From Polaribacter sp. (GTDB taxonomy: Bacteria > Bacteroidota > Bacteroidia > Flavobacteriales > Flavobacteriaceae), in contig JANQTK010000166.1 of assembly GCA_030731695.1 (NCBI GenBank), positions 3,305 through 18,173 of the forward strand: 14,869 nt of DNA. Direction: 5' to 3'. The notes under the pieces were generated by a model. The model made no database searches and was not told the origin of the DNA. It saw nothing but the letters and a program-made list of their open reading frames with translations. The position numbers were made by a program, and so were the translations under genes. The stretch's first letter is position 1, and each line of letters starts with the position of its first letter. Shown piece by piece: positions 5,480 to 13,804 of this stretch.

Positions 5480-8400
5480 TTAATTTTCTAATTCTTTTAT
5501 GAACATATTTCTAACTTCTTCTACGTAAGTATCTATATTTTTTGGTTTCCAATCAGAGGTGTCAACAGGATCTAAAATAACAACTTCAATTGCGGTTGGA
5601 TTGAAAATATTACTTCCTTTTGGCATTGCCATATATGCGTTTTTAATCACAATGGGAACAATGGGAACACCACCTTTCATCGCCAAATGAAATGCTCCTT
5701 TTTTGAAATTCCCTAATTTTTTACTACCACTTCTTGTTCCTTCAGGAGCAATAACGATAGAAGTTCCATTTTTCAGTGCTTCAACAGCTGGTTTCATAGC
5801 TTCAATGGCTTTATTCTTGTCAGTTCTATCAATAAATATAGCTCCTAAAGCTTTAAAAACAGGTCCTAAAGGTGTGAATTCAAGTTCTTTTTTAGCAACT
5901 CCTGCAATGTCTTTTCGTAAGATTTTTAATAGGATGAAAAAATCTGCAGAACTTTGATGATTGAAACAAAAAACTGCGGGTCTATTCTCTTCTAAAATAT
6001 GTTTTCCTTTAATGGCAATTTCCAAACCTGCAAATTTAGTTCCTAAGTCTCCAATACTTGCCAAAGTAGTGTTTCTGCCTTCTTTAACATCTAATACTAA
6101 ACTTCCTTTAAGTAATCCTTTCAACGCAGATGGATAAATACTTGCAGCCGCTAATCCAGTTCGTAAACCGTTGACGAGTGGTTTTTTGCTGTTTTCTTTG
6201 AATCTTAAAATTGGCCAATTATTTTCGAAAGCGACTTGCGAAAGTCTGGAATCAGGATTGGTAGCAATGGGTTTACCAACCAATTCTAGCAATGGAAAAT
6301 CATCAAAACTATCCGTGTAAAAAAAGCTTTTTGATAAATCAATCGTATTTTTTTTAGCGAATTTTTTGGCAGCTTTTGCTTTTCCTTCGGCCCAACAAAT
6401 TTCATTGATTTCCCCAGTGAATTTTCCTCTTTTCACCTCCATTTCAGTACAAAAAATATCAGAAAAACCCAATTCTTTTGCGATTGGTAATATTTGATAA
6501 CGAGTTGCAGCGGAAATGATGACCACTTTATGACCTTTATTTTGGTGAGAGGCTATCAAGGATTTTGCTTCTGGATACAATGTATTCATCAAATAATCTT
6601 GATAGACTTCTTCTCCTAATTGTATAAATTCTTGTTCTTTTACGTCTTTAATTCCTAAAGCTGCAATTTTGGTAAGGGTTTCAAAATCTCTATTTCCAGC
6701 TGCATATACTAAGATTGAAGCAAATTGAGAAAGAATTTCTTTTGGAGTTGATTTCCCACTCAATAATCTTGATTTTAAAAATTGTTTTGCAGAAAAATCG
6801 TTGATTAATGTTCTGTCCACATCAAAAAATGCAGCAATATGACTCCCTTCTTCATCATCTATAATCACATTATTGTTGTCAATTCCAGGAACAAGTTTTT
6901 CTGTAAAATCTTCTTTTATTTTTTTTGAATTGACCAATTCTAATTTCTGTAAAAATAGCAAACGCTCTGTGAGATTTTCATTGAACTCCATCCATTTTTG
7001 AATAGCTTTTGTGTCAATTGTATCATTAATTGGTGTTAATTTATTATTTTTAACTAATCGTAAAGCACTGATTAAAAAAGGTTTAGTGGCGCTTTCAATT
7101 CTGCTAATACTATTTTGCCAATGCAATTCCTTTCCTTTAAAAAGACACAATTCTATGAAAGTATCTTCATTAAATTCGTCTTCTAAATCCCATGTTTCAA
7201 GGGTGTAACAAACTACTTTATTGGCTTCTAAATACGTCAATAACAATGCTTTTGAAACAAATAATTCTTGTTTTGACAATAATTCTTCTATGTTTCCTTC
7301 TGGATTACTCAGAATGCTTCTCCAGTTTTTATCAAAAAGAAGCATTTCAGCTTCAATTTCTGAGCTAAATTGAGGTTTGTTTGTATAGAAAAATTCGAAT
7401 TTAAAGAGATTTCTGAGGTTCATGATTTCTTCCCAAAAAGCTACAATTCGTTCAGTAGCTTCTACATCTCTAATTTTTACCAAAGCCATTTCTATAAAAG
7501 CTCTGTGGTATAAATGTGCAGCAGCCATGTTAGCATAGTAAGTTGCTGACAAAAATTCAGTAGCCTCTATATTGTATTGAGTTTTATAACCTGCTTTATT
7601 TTTTTGAATGATACCAGCACTTTTTAACAAGTTCAGTGCTTTTTGAACTGACGCACTAATACTTTTTCCACGCTCAATCAAAACGTCTTTTTTGCGTTGG
7701 TCAATATAATTCATCAATTTGATGACATTCAACTCAATTTCTCTTTTTGTCAATGCAAAATTGTTCAATAAAATAGCACAAACCAATGAAACTGTGGTTA
7801 CTGGCGTAATCATATTTGCTTTGTGAATCAGTTCAAAAGCAAATCTGGGCAATGTATTTTGGTGCGCATAATTGTCTTCGTCAATATCAGGAATCAACGC
7901 ATTTTGATGTTCTAAAGCATCAACAGGATCTCCAAAACGAATGGCTGCTTTTCCGAATTCATTGCCTAATTTTTTGATGTAATTCAGGAAAACACCAATA
8001 TCTTCTGATTTTTTTTCCTTGCCTTTTCCTTCTTCTGTCATTTCTTTTACATCAGGAATCAAATCATATACAATAGAAACAGGAACATATTTGATGTTTC
8101 TGCTACTTTCTTTTTCACCTTCCATGATGTATTTTAAAATCCCCATTTGTGGGTACACAATTTTTCCAGTTCTGGAGCGTGTTCCTTCAATATTCCATGT
8201 TAAATGATCACCGTTTTCTATCAAACAAGAAATATAATGTTTCAGAGAAGCTTTATAAATTTGATCATCTTTAAAACTTCTTCTGATAAAAATGATGCCC
8301 GATTTTTTTGCCAATTGTTTAAAACCTGGAAATGCTAAATTGATTCCGCCAAACGAATATGGGATTGGCATTCCATAACTTGCCAATGTTGAAACAAGTA

Positions 8401-8710
8401 CAACTGTGTCTAAATAGGTTTTGTGAGTCAAGATAAAAGCAACCGAATTTTGACGCATGAGTTTCATCAAATTTTTGATTTCTTGCGTATTTACATCAAT
8501 TTTGTTGTTGTACGCTTTTTTCATCATCATTTGAAATCCTTTGATCGAAAGCATGTTTGCAATCGGATGTTGTTCTGAAAAAAGTTCTTCTATGCAAGCA
8601 GCACCTTCTTTTTGAACTTCGGTCAAATCCATTTCAAGTTCTTGAGCTATGTTAGTTAGCTCTTTTTGAAATTTTGGATGGTTGATGCAATTTTCTAAAC
8701 TATGTTCCAT
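5480..8710 (-). CDS. PlsB-HAD-PlsC fusion: two glycerolipid acyltransferases and a phosphatase-like domain
   Basis: This 1076-residue protein carries three enzyme domains. The first is PlsB-type glycerol-3-phosphate acyltransferase: HX4D at H96/D101, FIRRSF (141-146), EGTRSRTGK (175-183), VPVSIVYD (209-216), then a helical C-terminal part with ITPVTTVSLVCAILL (301-315). The second is a SerB-like HAD-IB domain: DVDRT (D630, D632, T634), Ser733 in IISAATR, Lys near 777-779 and DSFDDFPLL (D800, D804). The third is PlsC-type lysophosphatidate acyltransferase: HX4D at H918/D923, FIDR (959-962), EGTRS (990-994), VPIVPI. All three catalytic sets look intact. Mycobacteria encode PlsB2 separately from a HAD-PlsC protein; here both are one chain. 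The PlsB part is short at its N-terminus (E. coli PlsB has HX4D near 306). The HAD domain might turn phosphatidate into diacylglycerol, but its substrate is unproven. The gene follows the hydrolase after 2 bp. Confidence 0.93.
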   Translation of the reverse strand: MEHSLENCINHPKFQKELTNIAQELEMDLTEVQKEGAACIEELFSEQHPIANMLSIKGFQMMMKKAYNNKIDVNTQEIKNLMKLMRQNSVAFILTHKTYLDTVVLVSTLASYGMPIPYSFGGINLAFPGFKQLAKKSGIIFIRRSFKDDQIYKASLKHYISCLIENGDHLTWNIEGTRSRTGKIVYPQMGILKYIMEGEKESSRNIKYVPVSIVYDLIPDVKEMTEEGKGKEKKSEDIGVFLNYIKKLGNEFGKAAIRFGDPVDALEHQNALIPDIDEDNYAHQNTLPRFAFELIHKANMITPVTTVSLVCAILLNNFALTKREIELNVIKLMNYIDQRKKDVLIERGKSISASVQKALNLLKSAGIIQKNKAGYKTQYNIEATEFLSATYYANMAAAHLYHRAFIEMALVKIRDVEATERIVAFWEEIMNLRNLFKFEFFYTNKPQFSSEIEAEMLLFDKNWRSILSNPEGNIEELLSKQELFVSKALLLTYLEANKVVCYTLETWDLEDEFNEDTFIELCLFKGKELHWQNSISRIESATKPFLISALRLVKNNKLTPINDTIDTKAIQKWMEFNENLTERLLFLQKLELVNSKKIKEDFTEKLVPGIDNNNVIIDDEEGSHIAAFFDVDRTLINDFSAKQFLKSRLLSGKSTPKEILSQFASILVYAAGNRDFETLTKIAALGIKDVKEQEFIQLGEEVYQDYLMNTLYPEAKSLIASHQNKGHKVVIISAATRYQILPIAKELGFSDIFCTEMEVKRGKFTGEINEICWAEGKAKAAKKFAKKNTIDLSKSFFYTDSFDDFPLLELVGKPIATNPDSRLSQVAFENNWPILRFKENSKKPLVNGLRTGLAAASIYPSALKGLLKGSLVLDVKEGRNTTLASIGDLGTKFAGLEIAIKGKHILEENRPAVFCFNHQSSADFFILLKILRKDIAGVAKKELEFTPLGPVFKALGAIFIDRTDKNKAIEAMKPAVEALKNGTSIVIAPEGTRSGSKKLGNFKKGAFHLAMKGGVPIVPIVIKNAYMAMPKGSNIFNPTAIEVVILDPVDTSDWKPKNIDTYVEEVRNMFIKELEN

Positions 8711-8712
8711 AC

Positions 8713-9873
8713 TTAACTAAAAAAAAGATTCGTAAATTTTGAAATGCCTTTTTGTTTCCAAAAATCAGGATAAAAGAGTTTTTCTGCTTTAGTAATTATC
8801 CCTTTTTGATGGGTGTTTTCTATATTTTCATGCAAGGTTTTTGCAACCGTTAGCAACACTGTTGCATTGGCTCCCATTCCTGAATGGCTTCCAAAAACCT
8901 CAATATTTTTGATGTCACTTCTAAACGTTTCTGCTTCTAAACAGTGTTTCCAAGGAACCAATCCATCTGTTTTTGTGTAAATACAGGTAATTGGTATTTG
9001 CGGAATTTGTTCCAATTCTTTAATGAGTTTTTCATTTCTTTCGCGCAATTTTCTACCTCTTAAAAACTCTAAAGATCTGATTACTGGCGTTTGCATGTGT
9101 TTTATTCCCCAAACTGGAGAACCAATAGTAATGAGTTGTGCTACTTTTTCAGGATGTCTGTTTGCAATTATTTTGGCAAAAATGCCACCTCCACTCCAGC
9201 CAACCAAACTCACTTTTTCTTGATGTTTTTCATAAATTTCATCCAGTTTTTCAATCAGTTTTGGTAAGGATTTAGAGTTGATCATGTTGATGCCTAAATC
9301 CCATTTATACGTTTTAAACCCGGCAGATTTTAAATATTTTCTTACAAAAGTGGTGGAATAGTCATTTCCTAAATAAGGAGGCATTAATAACACTGGTTTT
9401 TCATGATCACTTTTATATCTTGGAATCAAATGATATAGACCAATCATTGTTGACCATTCTACTAAAGATCTGCTTTCCAACAGCACATTATACAATGGAG
9501 GAGGAGGAATAGTAGCGTTGATGCGTTCAATTTCTTTTCTAAATTTTTGGATGATATTCTCAATGGTATCTTTTTCTATTTTCTCAAAAACTTCCTTTTT
9601 ATAGATGCTTTCTAGCAATAAAACCAGCGTGATGTAATCTCTATCAGGTCCAAAATCTTCACAAATAGTAATGCAATTTTGACTTAAAATAGCGATACTT
9701 TCTTTTCCTAAGGTTGTTTTTTTGATGATTTCATTCAACTGATTTTTATGTGGATGATTTTCAAATTCTTTACGAATGCTATTTTTGGCTTCTGCTAAAG
9801 TTTCGCCTTGAGAAACTGCAATTGCAATCGCAAATTTTATAAAAGAGGTATATACAATTTTGATACTTTCCAT
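8713..9873 (-). CDS. Alpha/beta-hydrolase (esterase/lipase), S227-D303-H330
   Basis: In this 386-residue protein the first 120 residues are helical. An alpha/beta-hydrolase domain follows: PVLLMPPYLGNDYST (160-174, the oxyanion region), KTYKWDLGIN (187-196), the nucleophile elbow GWSGGG with Ser227, the acid Asp303 in TKTDGLVPW and His330 in GSHSGMGANATVLL. The triad is complete. The pattern matches a family of bacterial esterases with the form P-G-F-L-x-x-D-x-S-T and GSHxGMGxN. A Ser nucleophile argues against polyester synthase, which uses Cys. It sits between two other acyl-lipid genes with 2-3 bp gaps. It may hydrolyse or transacylate stored lipid; the mycobacterial WS/DGAT locus also has a lipase-like neighbour (LipQ), but I do not claim orthology. 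Confidence 0.85.
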   Translation of the reverse strand: MESIKIVYTSFIKFAIAIAVSQGETLAEAKNSIRKEFENHPHKNQLNEIIKKTTLGKESIAILSQNCITICEDFGPDRDYITLVLLLESIYKKEVFEKIEKDTIENIIQKFRKEIERINATIPPPPLYNVLLESRSLVEWSTMIGLYHLIPRYKSDHEKPVLLMPPYLGNDYSTTFVRKYLKSAGFKTYKWDLGINMINSKSLPKLIEKLDEIYEKHQEKVSLVGWSGGGIFAKIIANRHPEKVAQLITIGSPVWGIKHMQTPVIRSLEFLRGRKLRERNEKLIKELEQIPQIPITCIYTKTDGLVPWKHCLEAETFRSDIKNIEVFGSHSGMGANATVLLTVAKTLHENIENTHQKGIITKAEKLFYPDFWKQKGISKFTNLFFS

Positions 9874-9876
9874 ACG

Positions 9877-10818
9877 TTATTTGTTGGCTTTTACTTTTAG
9901 GTTTAGCCAGTTTAAAAGGTCTGTTTCAACCTCGATTTTATTTATTTCGTTTAGCATTTCGTGTCTTCCACCTTCATAAAGTTTCAAAGTAACATCTTTT
10001 ATTCCTGCTTTTTTGTAATTCTCAGTAACTTTCAAAACTCCTTTTCCCATTTCACCAACTGGATCGTTGTCTCCTGAAAATAAGTAAATGGGTATATTTT
10101 TCGGAGTTTCAAGAAAAGCTTCAAATTCGTTTATTTTTTTAGTTGCTTGTAAAATATCTAAAAAAATACTCAGCGAAAAATCTTCAATTCTCAGTGGATC
10201 AGCTTCAAATAAATCTACTTGTTTTTCATCACTACTTATCCAATCTACAGCAGTTCTGTTGGGTTTAAAAGCTTTATTAAATTGCGCAAAAAATAAATTT
10301 TTTAGCAATTCATTACTTTTGTGTTTGCCATTCATTTTCGTAAAAAATTTAGCACTCAAAATTCCGAAAGTACCCAACCCTTTCATAAAACTTCCAGTTC
10401 CTGACAAAATTAAAGCTTGTAAATCTTTTCCATATTTAATAGCATACGCCCTACTTAAAAAAGAACCCATACTATGACCAAATAAAATTATTTTATTTTT
10501 TGGATGCTCTTTTCTTATGATTTCAGAGAATTGACGCATGTCATTTAGCGCGTCTTCAAAATAATCTTCACCATCATAATAGCCTAAATAATCTTCGTTT
10601 TTTGCAGATTTTCCATGATTTCTATGATCGTTTGCATAAACTTCAAATCCTTCATTTTGAAGTTTCTGAGCAATAGAATGATACCTTCCTGCATGTTCTC
10701 CAATTCCGTGAGCTATCTGAACAACTCCTTTGAAAGGCTTGTTTTCAGCTGCAAACCATTTGTAAAAAAATATAGTTTGATTATCTGGAGTTTTAAAAGT
10801 ATCTGTTTTAAAATTCAT
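9877..10818 (-). CDS. Monoacylglycerol lipase-like alpha/beta-hydrolase
   Basis: At 313 residues it has the length and motif order of the monoacylglycerol lipase / lysophospholipase group: HGIGEHAGRY (37-46, oxyanion HG), NDHRNHGKS (63-71), the elbow GHSMGS with Ser116, the acid in FSGDNDPVG (probably Asp252) and the catalytic His286 in YEGGRHEMLNE. The lid region near 150-200 carries aromatic and Lys residues. There is no signal peptide, so it acts in the cytosol. It lies 3 bp after the WS/DGAT gene and 3 bp before the next hydrolase gene. In this setting it would release fatty acid from monoacylglycerol during lipid mobilisation, or recycle by-products of triacylglycerol synthesis. Substrate class is inferred from family. 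Confidence 0.88.
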   Translation of the reverse strand: MNFKTDTFKTPDNQTIFFYKWFAAENKPFKGVVQIAHGIGEHAGRYHSIAQKLQNEGFEVYANDHRNHGKSAKNEDYLGYYDGEDYFEDALNDMRQFSEIIRKEHPKNKIILFGHSMGSFLSRAYAIKYGKDLQALILSGTGSFMKGLGTFGILSAKFFTKMNGKHKSNELLKNLFFAQFNKAFKPNRTAVDWISSDEKQVDLFEADPLRIEDFSLSIFLDILQATKKINEFEAFLETPKNIPIYLFSGDNDPVGEMGKGVLKVTENYKKAGIKDVTLKLYEGGRHEMLNEINKIEVETDLLNWLNLKVKANK

Positions 10819-10821
10819 GAA

Positions 10822-12651
10822 TTATTGATTAAAAAAAGCAGTTAATAATTTTAAAAATAACGCTTTGATTTTTGAATTCCCTGAAATTTTAATTCTCTCT
10901 TGAATCATCACTTCTTTTAAAAGTAATTTTTTTCGATACAAATGATACAAAACCAAATCCTCAATTTCAATCGTGATTAATGCATTTTCTGAAGTTTCTT
11001 TTTTGACTAGAATGCCTTTTTCTGAAATTGTAATTTGAGTAGGAAATATAATTTTTTCAGAAATGATTTGAAAATCAATGATACCTTCAAAATTATTCTT
11101 AAACTCATCATTATCAGTTAAATACTTTTTAAATTTCACAAAAAATGAATTGCTTTTCAAAGTTTCATTTTGAGGTTTTGGATGACGTTTTCCTCTTTCT
11201 AAAATAACAGCTTCCAATTCATTAGCAGCTTCTCTGATATATCTAGAAAACTTATCTGCATCAGGCATTGTTTTTGCGTCGGATGTTGTCGTAATAGAAA
11301 CCAATCCATTGTAACTAAAAGCGGCAATAATCAATCCAAATCCATCTAAAACAGGTGTCAATCCAAAAATAGAAAGTATTTTTTGTCCTCTTAAATACAG
11401 TGGACTTTGAGGCCCAGGAACGTTGGTTATAGTAACGTTAAATGGTGGTTTGATAAATTCCTTTATGTTGTATTTGCTATACAAACCAGCTGCCAAATTT
11501 GCCAATCCGAAAGGAACAGCTTCAGCCATTTGTGCCAACGATTTTGCGCCAACAGTTTTGTGCTTTTTTTTGCCCAAACTAGTTTGCTCATAAATATATT
11601 CTAATCGCTCAATTGGGTCTTTGATATGTGTGGCAATTTTTACCAACATATTCGAAATTTGATTGTTCAATGCTTGATTTTCTTCACTTCCACGAATAGA
11701 AATCGGAACATTCGCAACCAAAGGCTGTGAAGGAAGTTTTTCTCTTTCTTCTAAATATCTTCTAATTCCGCCAGCGCAAATTGTCAAAATCAAATCATTG
11801 ACAGTTACACCCATTATTTTACGAAGTGTGTTGATTCTTTCAAAAGATAAAATGGCAGTTCCCCAAGTTCTTTTTGGAGAAACATTTTTATTGAAAATAG
11901 TATTTGGAGTAGCAAAATTTTTGAAAACTGTTTTTTTTGGACTCAGTTGTTTGCTGATTTTTCCTTGTAAAAAAAACAAAGCAGTTTCACTAACTAATTT
12001 TGGAATTTTAAACGGATTTTTTAAAAAGTCTTGAGAACTTTTAATCAATAGTGTAATTTCATCTGGCAAAGGTTCTGGATCAAATGGAATTGGTTTTGGA
12101 ATTTCTTTGTCTTTTTCATCTGCAGATTTATCAAATAAAATCCCCATAATTCCAACTCCTGATGCGCCATCAATCATGACATGATGTACTTTTGAGACAA
12201 TGGCAACAGAACCTTTTGGCACTTGTGATACTTCGTCTAAACCTTCAATAAAATCGATTGACCACAAAGGTCTTCTTAAATCTAAAGGGTTGCTAAAAAT
12301 TGATGACGTCAATTCGCGCAACGTTTTCCAATTTGCAGGTTCAGGAAGTCTGATTCTGTTGATGTGCAAATCAATGTCAAAATTTGGATCATCCACCCAA
12401 TAAGGATAATCTAAATTCATAGGAAGGTTTAACAATCTTTTTCGAAATTTTGGGATTAAGTGCAATTTCGAGGCAACAATTGCTTTGAAATCTTCAAATT
12501 TTAGCGAGCCTTCTACAATTACTAAAGTCGCAATATGCATTGGACTTGTGGGAGATTCAGCATATAAAAATGTGGCATCTTGACCAGAGATTTGTTCAAA
12601 AGAATTGCTTTTGGCTTCTTCTAATAGATTTTTTAATAGCTTTTTTGCCAT
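10822..12651 (-). CDS. WS/DGAT wax ester / triacylglycerol synthase with C-terminal SCP2-like domain
   Basis: Residues 1-490 are a WS/DGAT acyltransferase: SGQDATFLYAESPTSPMHI (22-40), PLW (128-130), the catalytic HHVMIDG (156-162; H156, H157, D161), GVTVNDLIL with N285-D286, and NVTITNVPGPQSPLYL (405-420). The family transfers acyl groups from acyl-CoA to diacylglycerol or long-chain alcohol. Typical members are about 450-480 residues; this one has 609. The extra residues, about 505-609, show an SCP2-like pattern: beta strands with IDFQII, a TISEKGILVKKE strand, ALITIEIEDLVLYHLYRKK (557-575), then ERIKISGNSKIKALFLKLL. SCP2 domains carry lipids and acyl-CoA, so the tail may deliver substrate or hold the enzyme to a droplet. 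It is the first gene of the seven-gene operon. Choice between diacylglycerol and alcohol is not readable, but the flanking glycerolipid genes favour triacylglycerol. Confidence 0.93.
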   Translation of the reverse strand: MAKKLLKNLLEEAKSNSFEQISGQDATFLYAESPTSPMHIATLVIVEGSLKFEDFKAIVASKLHLIPKFRKRLLNLPMNLDYPYWVDDPNFDIDLHINRIRLPEPANWKTLRELTSSIFSNPLDLRRPLWSIDFIEGLDEVSQVPKGSVAIVSKVHHVMIDGASGVGIMGILFDKSADEKDKEIPKPIPFDPEPLPDEITLLIKSSQDFLKNPFKIPKLVSETALFFLQGKISKQLSPKKTVFKNFATPNTIFNKNVSPKRTWGTAILSFERINTLRKIMGVTVNDLILTICAGGIRRYLEEREKLPSQPLVANVPISIRGSEENQALNNQISNMLVKIATHIKDPIERLEYIYEQTSLGKKKHKTVGAKSLAQMAEAVPFGLANLAAGLYSKYNIKEFIKPPFNVTITNVPGPQSPLYLRGQKILSIFGLTPVLDGFGLIIAAFSYNGLVSITTTSDAKTMPDADKFSRYIREAANELEAVILERGKRHPKPQNETLKSNSFFVKFKKYLTDNDEFKNNFEGIIDFQIISEKIIFPTQITISEKGILVKKETSENALITIEIEDLVLYHLYRKKLLLKEVMIQERIKISGNSKIKALFLKLLTAFFNQ

Positions 12652-12693
12652 AAAATTTTATCATTAATGGATTTTTTGTACTTAAAAATAAAG

Positions 12694-12725
12694 TAAAACT
12701 AGATTTTTGCTTTACATTTTAGCAA
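12694..12725 (-). promoter_or_regulatory. Candidate promoter of the seven-gene lipid operon
   Basis: TTG (12725-12723), a 21-nt spacer, then TAGTTTTA (12701-12694), which matches seven of eight positions of TAnnTTTG. It lies about 43 nt above the ATG at 12651. It is the best candidate I see in the 12652-12839 gap, but the box is imperfect. No TGTAACT heptamers are present here. Confidence 0.4.
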
Positions 12726-12741
12726 CTCTGCAAGATAAAGA

Positions 12742-12758
12742 ATTTTCAGAAGATTTTC
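12742..12758. repeat. Two ATTTTC hexamers 11 bp apart upstream of the lipid operon
   Basis: ATTTTC occurs at 12742-12747 and 12753-12758 in the otherwise unremarkable AT-rich 188-bp gap before the WS/DGAT gene. The 11-bp period recalls the SARP sites, but the sequence differs and such hexamers arise easily in AT-rich DNA. Confidence 0.25.
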
Positions 12759-12839
12759 TAATAAATAAGATTGTGCAAATTTTAGTAAAATCGGTAACTA
12801 TTTTTTGAATTATCCAATTTGATTTTTAAGAATAAATAA

Positions 12840-12866
12840 AAAAATCCCGAAAGAATCGAGATTTTT
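12840..12866 (-). terminator. Intrinsic terminator after the tandem hydrolase-fold genes
   Basis: AAAAATCCCGA and TCGAGATTTTT pair over 11 bp with one wobble around a 5-nt loop. On the minus strand the stem is followed by more T-rich sequence. It lies 56 bp after the stop of the second hydrolase-like gene and separates that unit from the lipid operon. Confidence 0.8.
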
Positions 12867-12922
12867 AACTTTATATATTTGAAAATAGAAATAGGGGTTC
12901 TTTTGTTATGTTTTTGATTTTT

Positions 12923-13786
12923 TCAGGCAGTCTCTTTCAATTTTTTTATGATTTTTGAAAATTCTTCTGGTTTTTCAAACATGGGGAAATGTCCACATTT
13001 ATCTATCAGAGCCATATTTTCAGATTTCAATTCAAGCAATTCTTTGATTTTTTCAAAAGATTCTATGGAATCATTTTCGTCATTTTTGCCCCAAATTACA
13101 AACTTATTTACAGATGATTTTTTTAAATTAAGTAATCTTCTTTTGCCAAATTTAGTAGTTTCTAACATGTAATTGTCAATGAAATTCATTGTTTTGATGC
13201 CATTATTAAAAGTAAGCATCTCCCAATAATTTTGAAGTTCTTCCTCACTAATTGCTTCTTTTTCATAAAAGGAAACTTTCATGTATTTTTTAAACATTTC
13301 GTAAGAAAGAGACATTTTTAGTAATGAAGAAGTTAAATTTTGTTTTTGGATTTCTAAATCTTCTTCATTTTTTGTCAATGCTAATTGAATTCTTGAATTT
13401 AAGAAAAACACATTGTTAACTTGCAATTCAACAAAACCAAGATCAATAATAGTCTCAATTTCATCTAAAATACAAACGCCAAAACCTTGTGCCATAATGG
13501 ATAGATTTTTTATTTTTAGTTCTCTTAAAAACACTGTTAAAAGACTTGCTTGATCTTTTGCTGTATAGAAATAATGTTTTGGTTTTGATGAATATCCAAA
13601 TCCAATCAAATCAGGAATGATAACTCTATATGATTTTTTTAGATCATCAATGATTTTATGATAATCATAAGAGCTTGTTGCAAATCCGTGAAGAATTAAT
13701 AAAACATCATCACCTTGTTCAGTATCTACATAAGAAATATTTTGTTCATGTAGATTTATAGTTTTATGATTTTTTTTCCATTCCAT
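12923..13786 (-). CDS. MEST-like alpha/beta-hydrolase fold protein lacking the nucleophile
   Basis: This 287-residue protein has the fold landmarks of the MEST / haloalkane-dehalogenase-like group: LHGFATSSYDYHKI (32-45), RVIIPDLIGFGYSSKP (54-69), a cap region, WGKND (232-236) and CGHFPMFEKPEEF (264-276, His266). The nucleophile elbow reads AQGFG (99-103): the position that should be Ser, Asp or Cys is Gly101, and the usual first Gly is Ala. The oxyanion HG, acid and His positions remain. It is therefore likely inactive as a hydrolase, perhaps a binding protein. It starts 18 bp after its paralogue and shares its transcript; a terminator follows. No signal peptide. Function unknown. Confidence 0.82.
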   Translation of the reverse strand: MEWKKNHKTINLHEQNISYVDTEQGDDVLLILHGFATSSYDYHKIIDDLKKSYRVIIPDLIGFGYSSKPKHYFYTAKDQASLLTVFLRELKIKNLSIMAQGFGVCILDEIETIIDLGFVELQVNNVFFLNSRIQLALTKNEEDLEIQKQNLTSSLLKMSLSYEMFKKYMKVSFYEKEAISEEELQNYWEMLTFNNGIKTMNFIDNYMLETTKFGKRRLLNLKKSSVNKFVIWGKNDENDSIESFEKIKELLELKSENMALIDKCGHFPMFEKPEEFSKIIKKLKETA

Positions 13787-13804
13787 GAGGTTTTCATTTT
13801 TAAG

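Noticed and set aside
8713..9873. Possible polyhydroxyalkanoate synthase (PhaC) to go with the phasin-like proteins
   Set aside because: The elbow is GWSGGG with a Ser nucleophile rather than the Cys of PhaC, and the GSHSGMG region matches an esterase family. No PhaC is visible in the window.
1984..10845. Many plus-strand and alternative-frame open stretches of 60-130 codons
   Set aside because: All lie opposite or across well-supported minus-strand genes, are rich in Phe/Ser/Leu as expected of complements of Lys/Glu-rich genes, and have no family motifs.
12652..12839. Search for a SARP heptamer site at the lipid operon itself
   Set aside because: No TGTAACT pair is present; only an 11-bp-spaced ATTTTC pair in AT-rich DNA, which could be chance.
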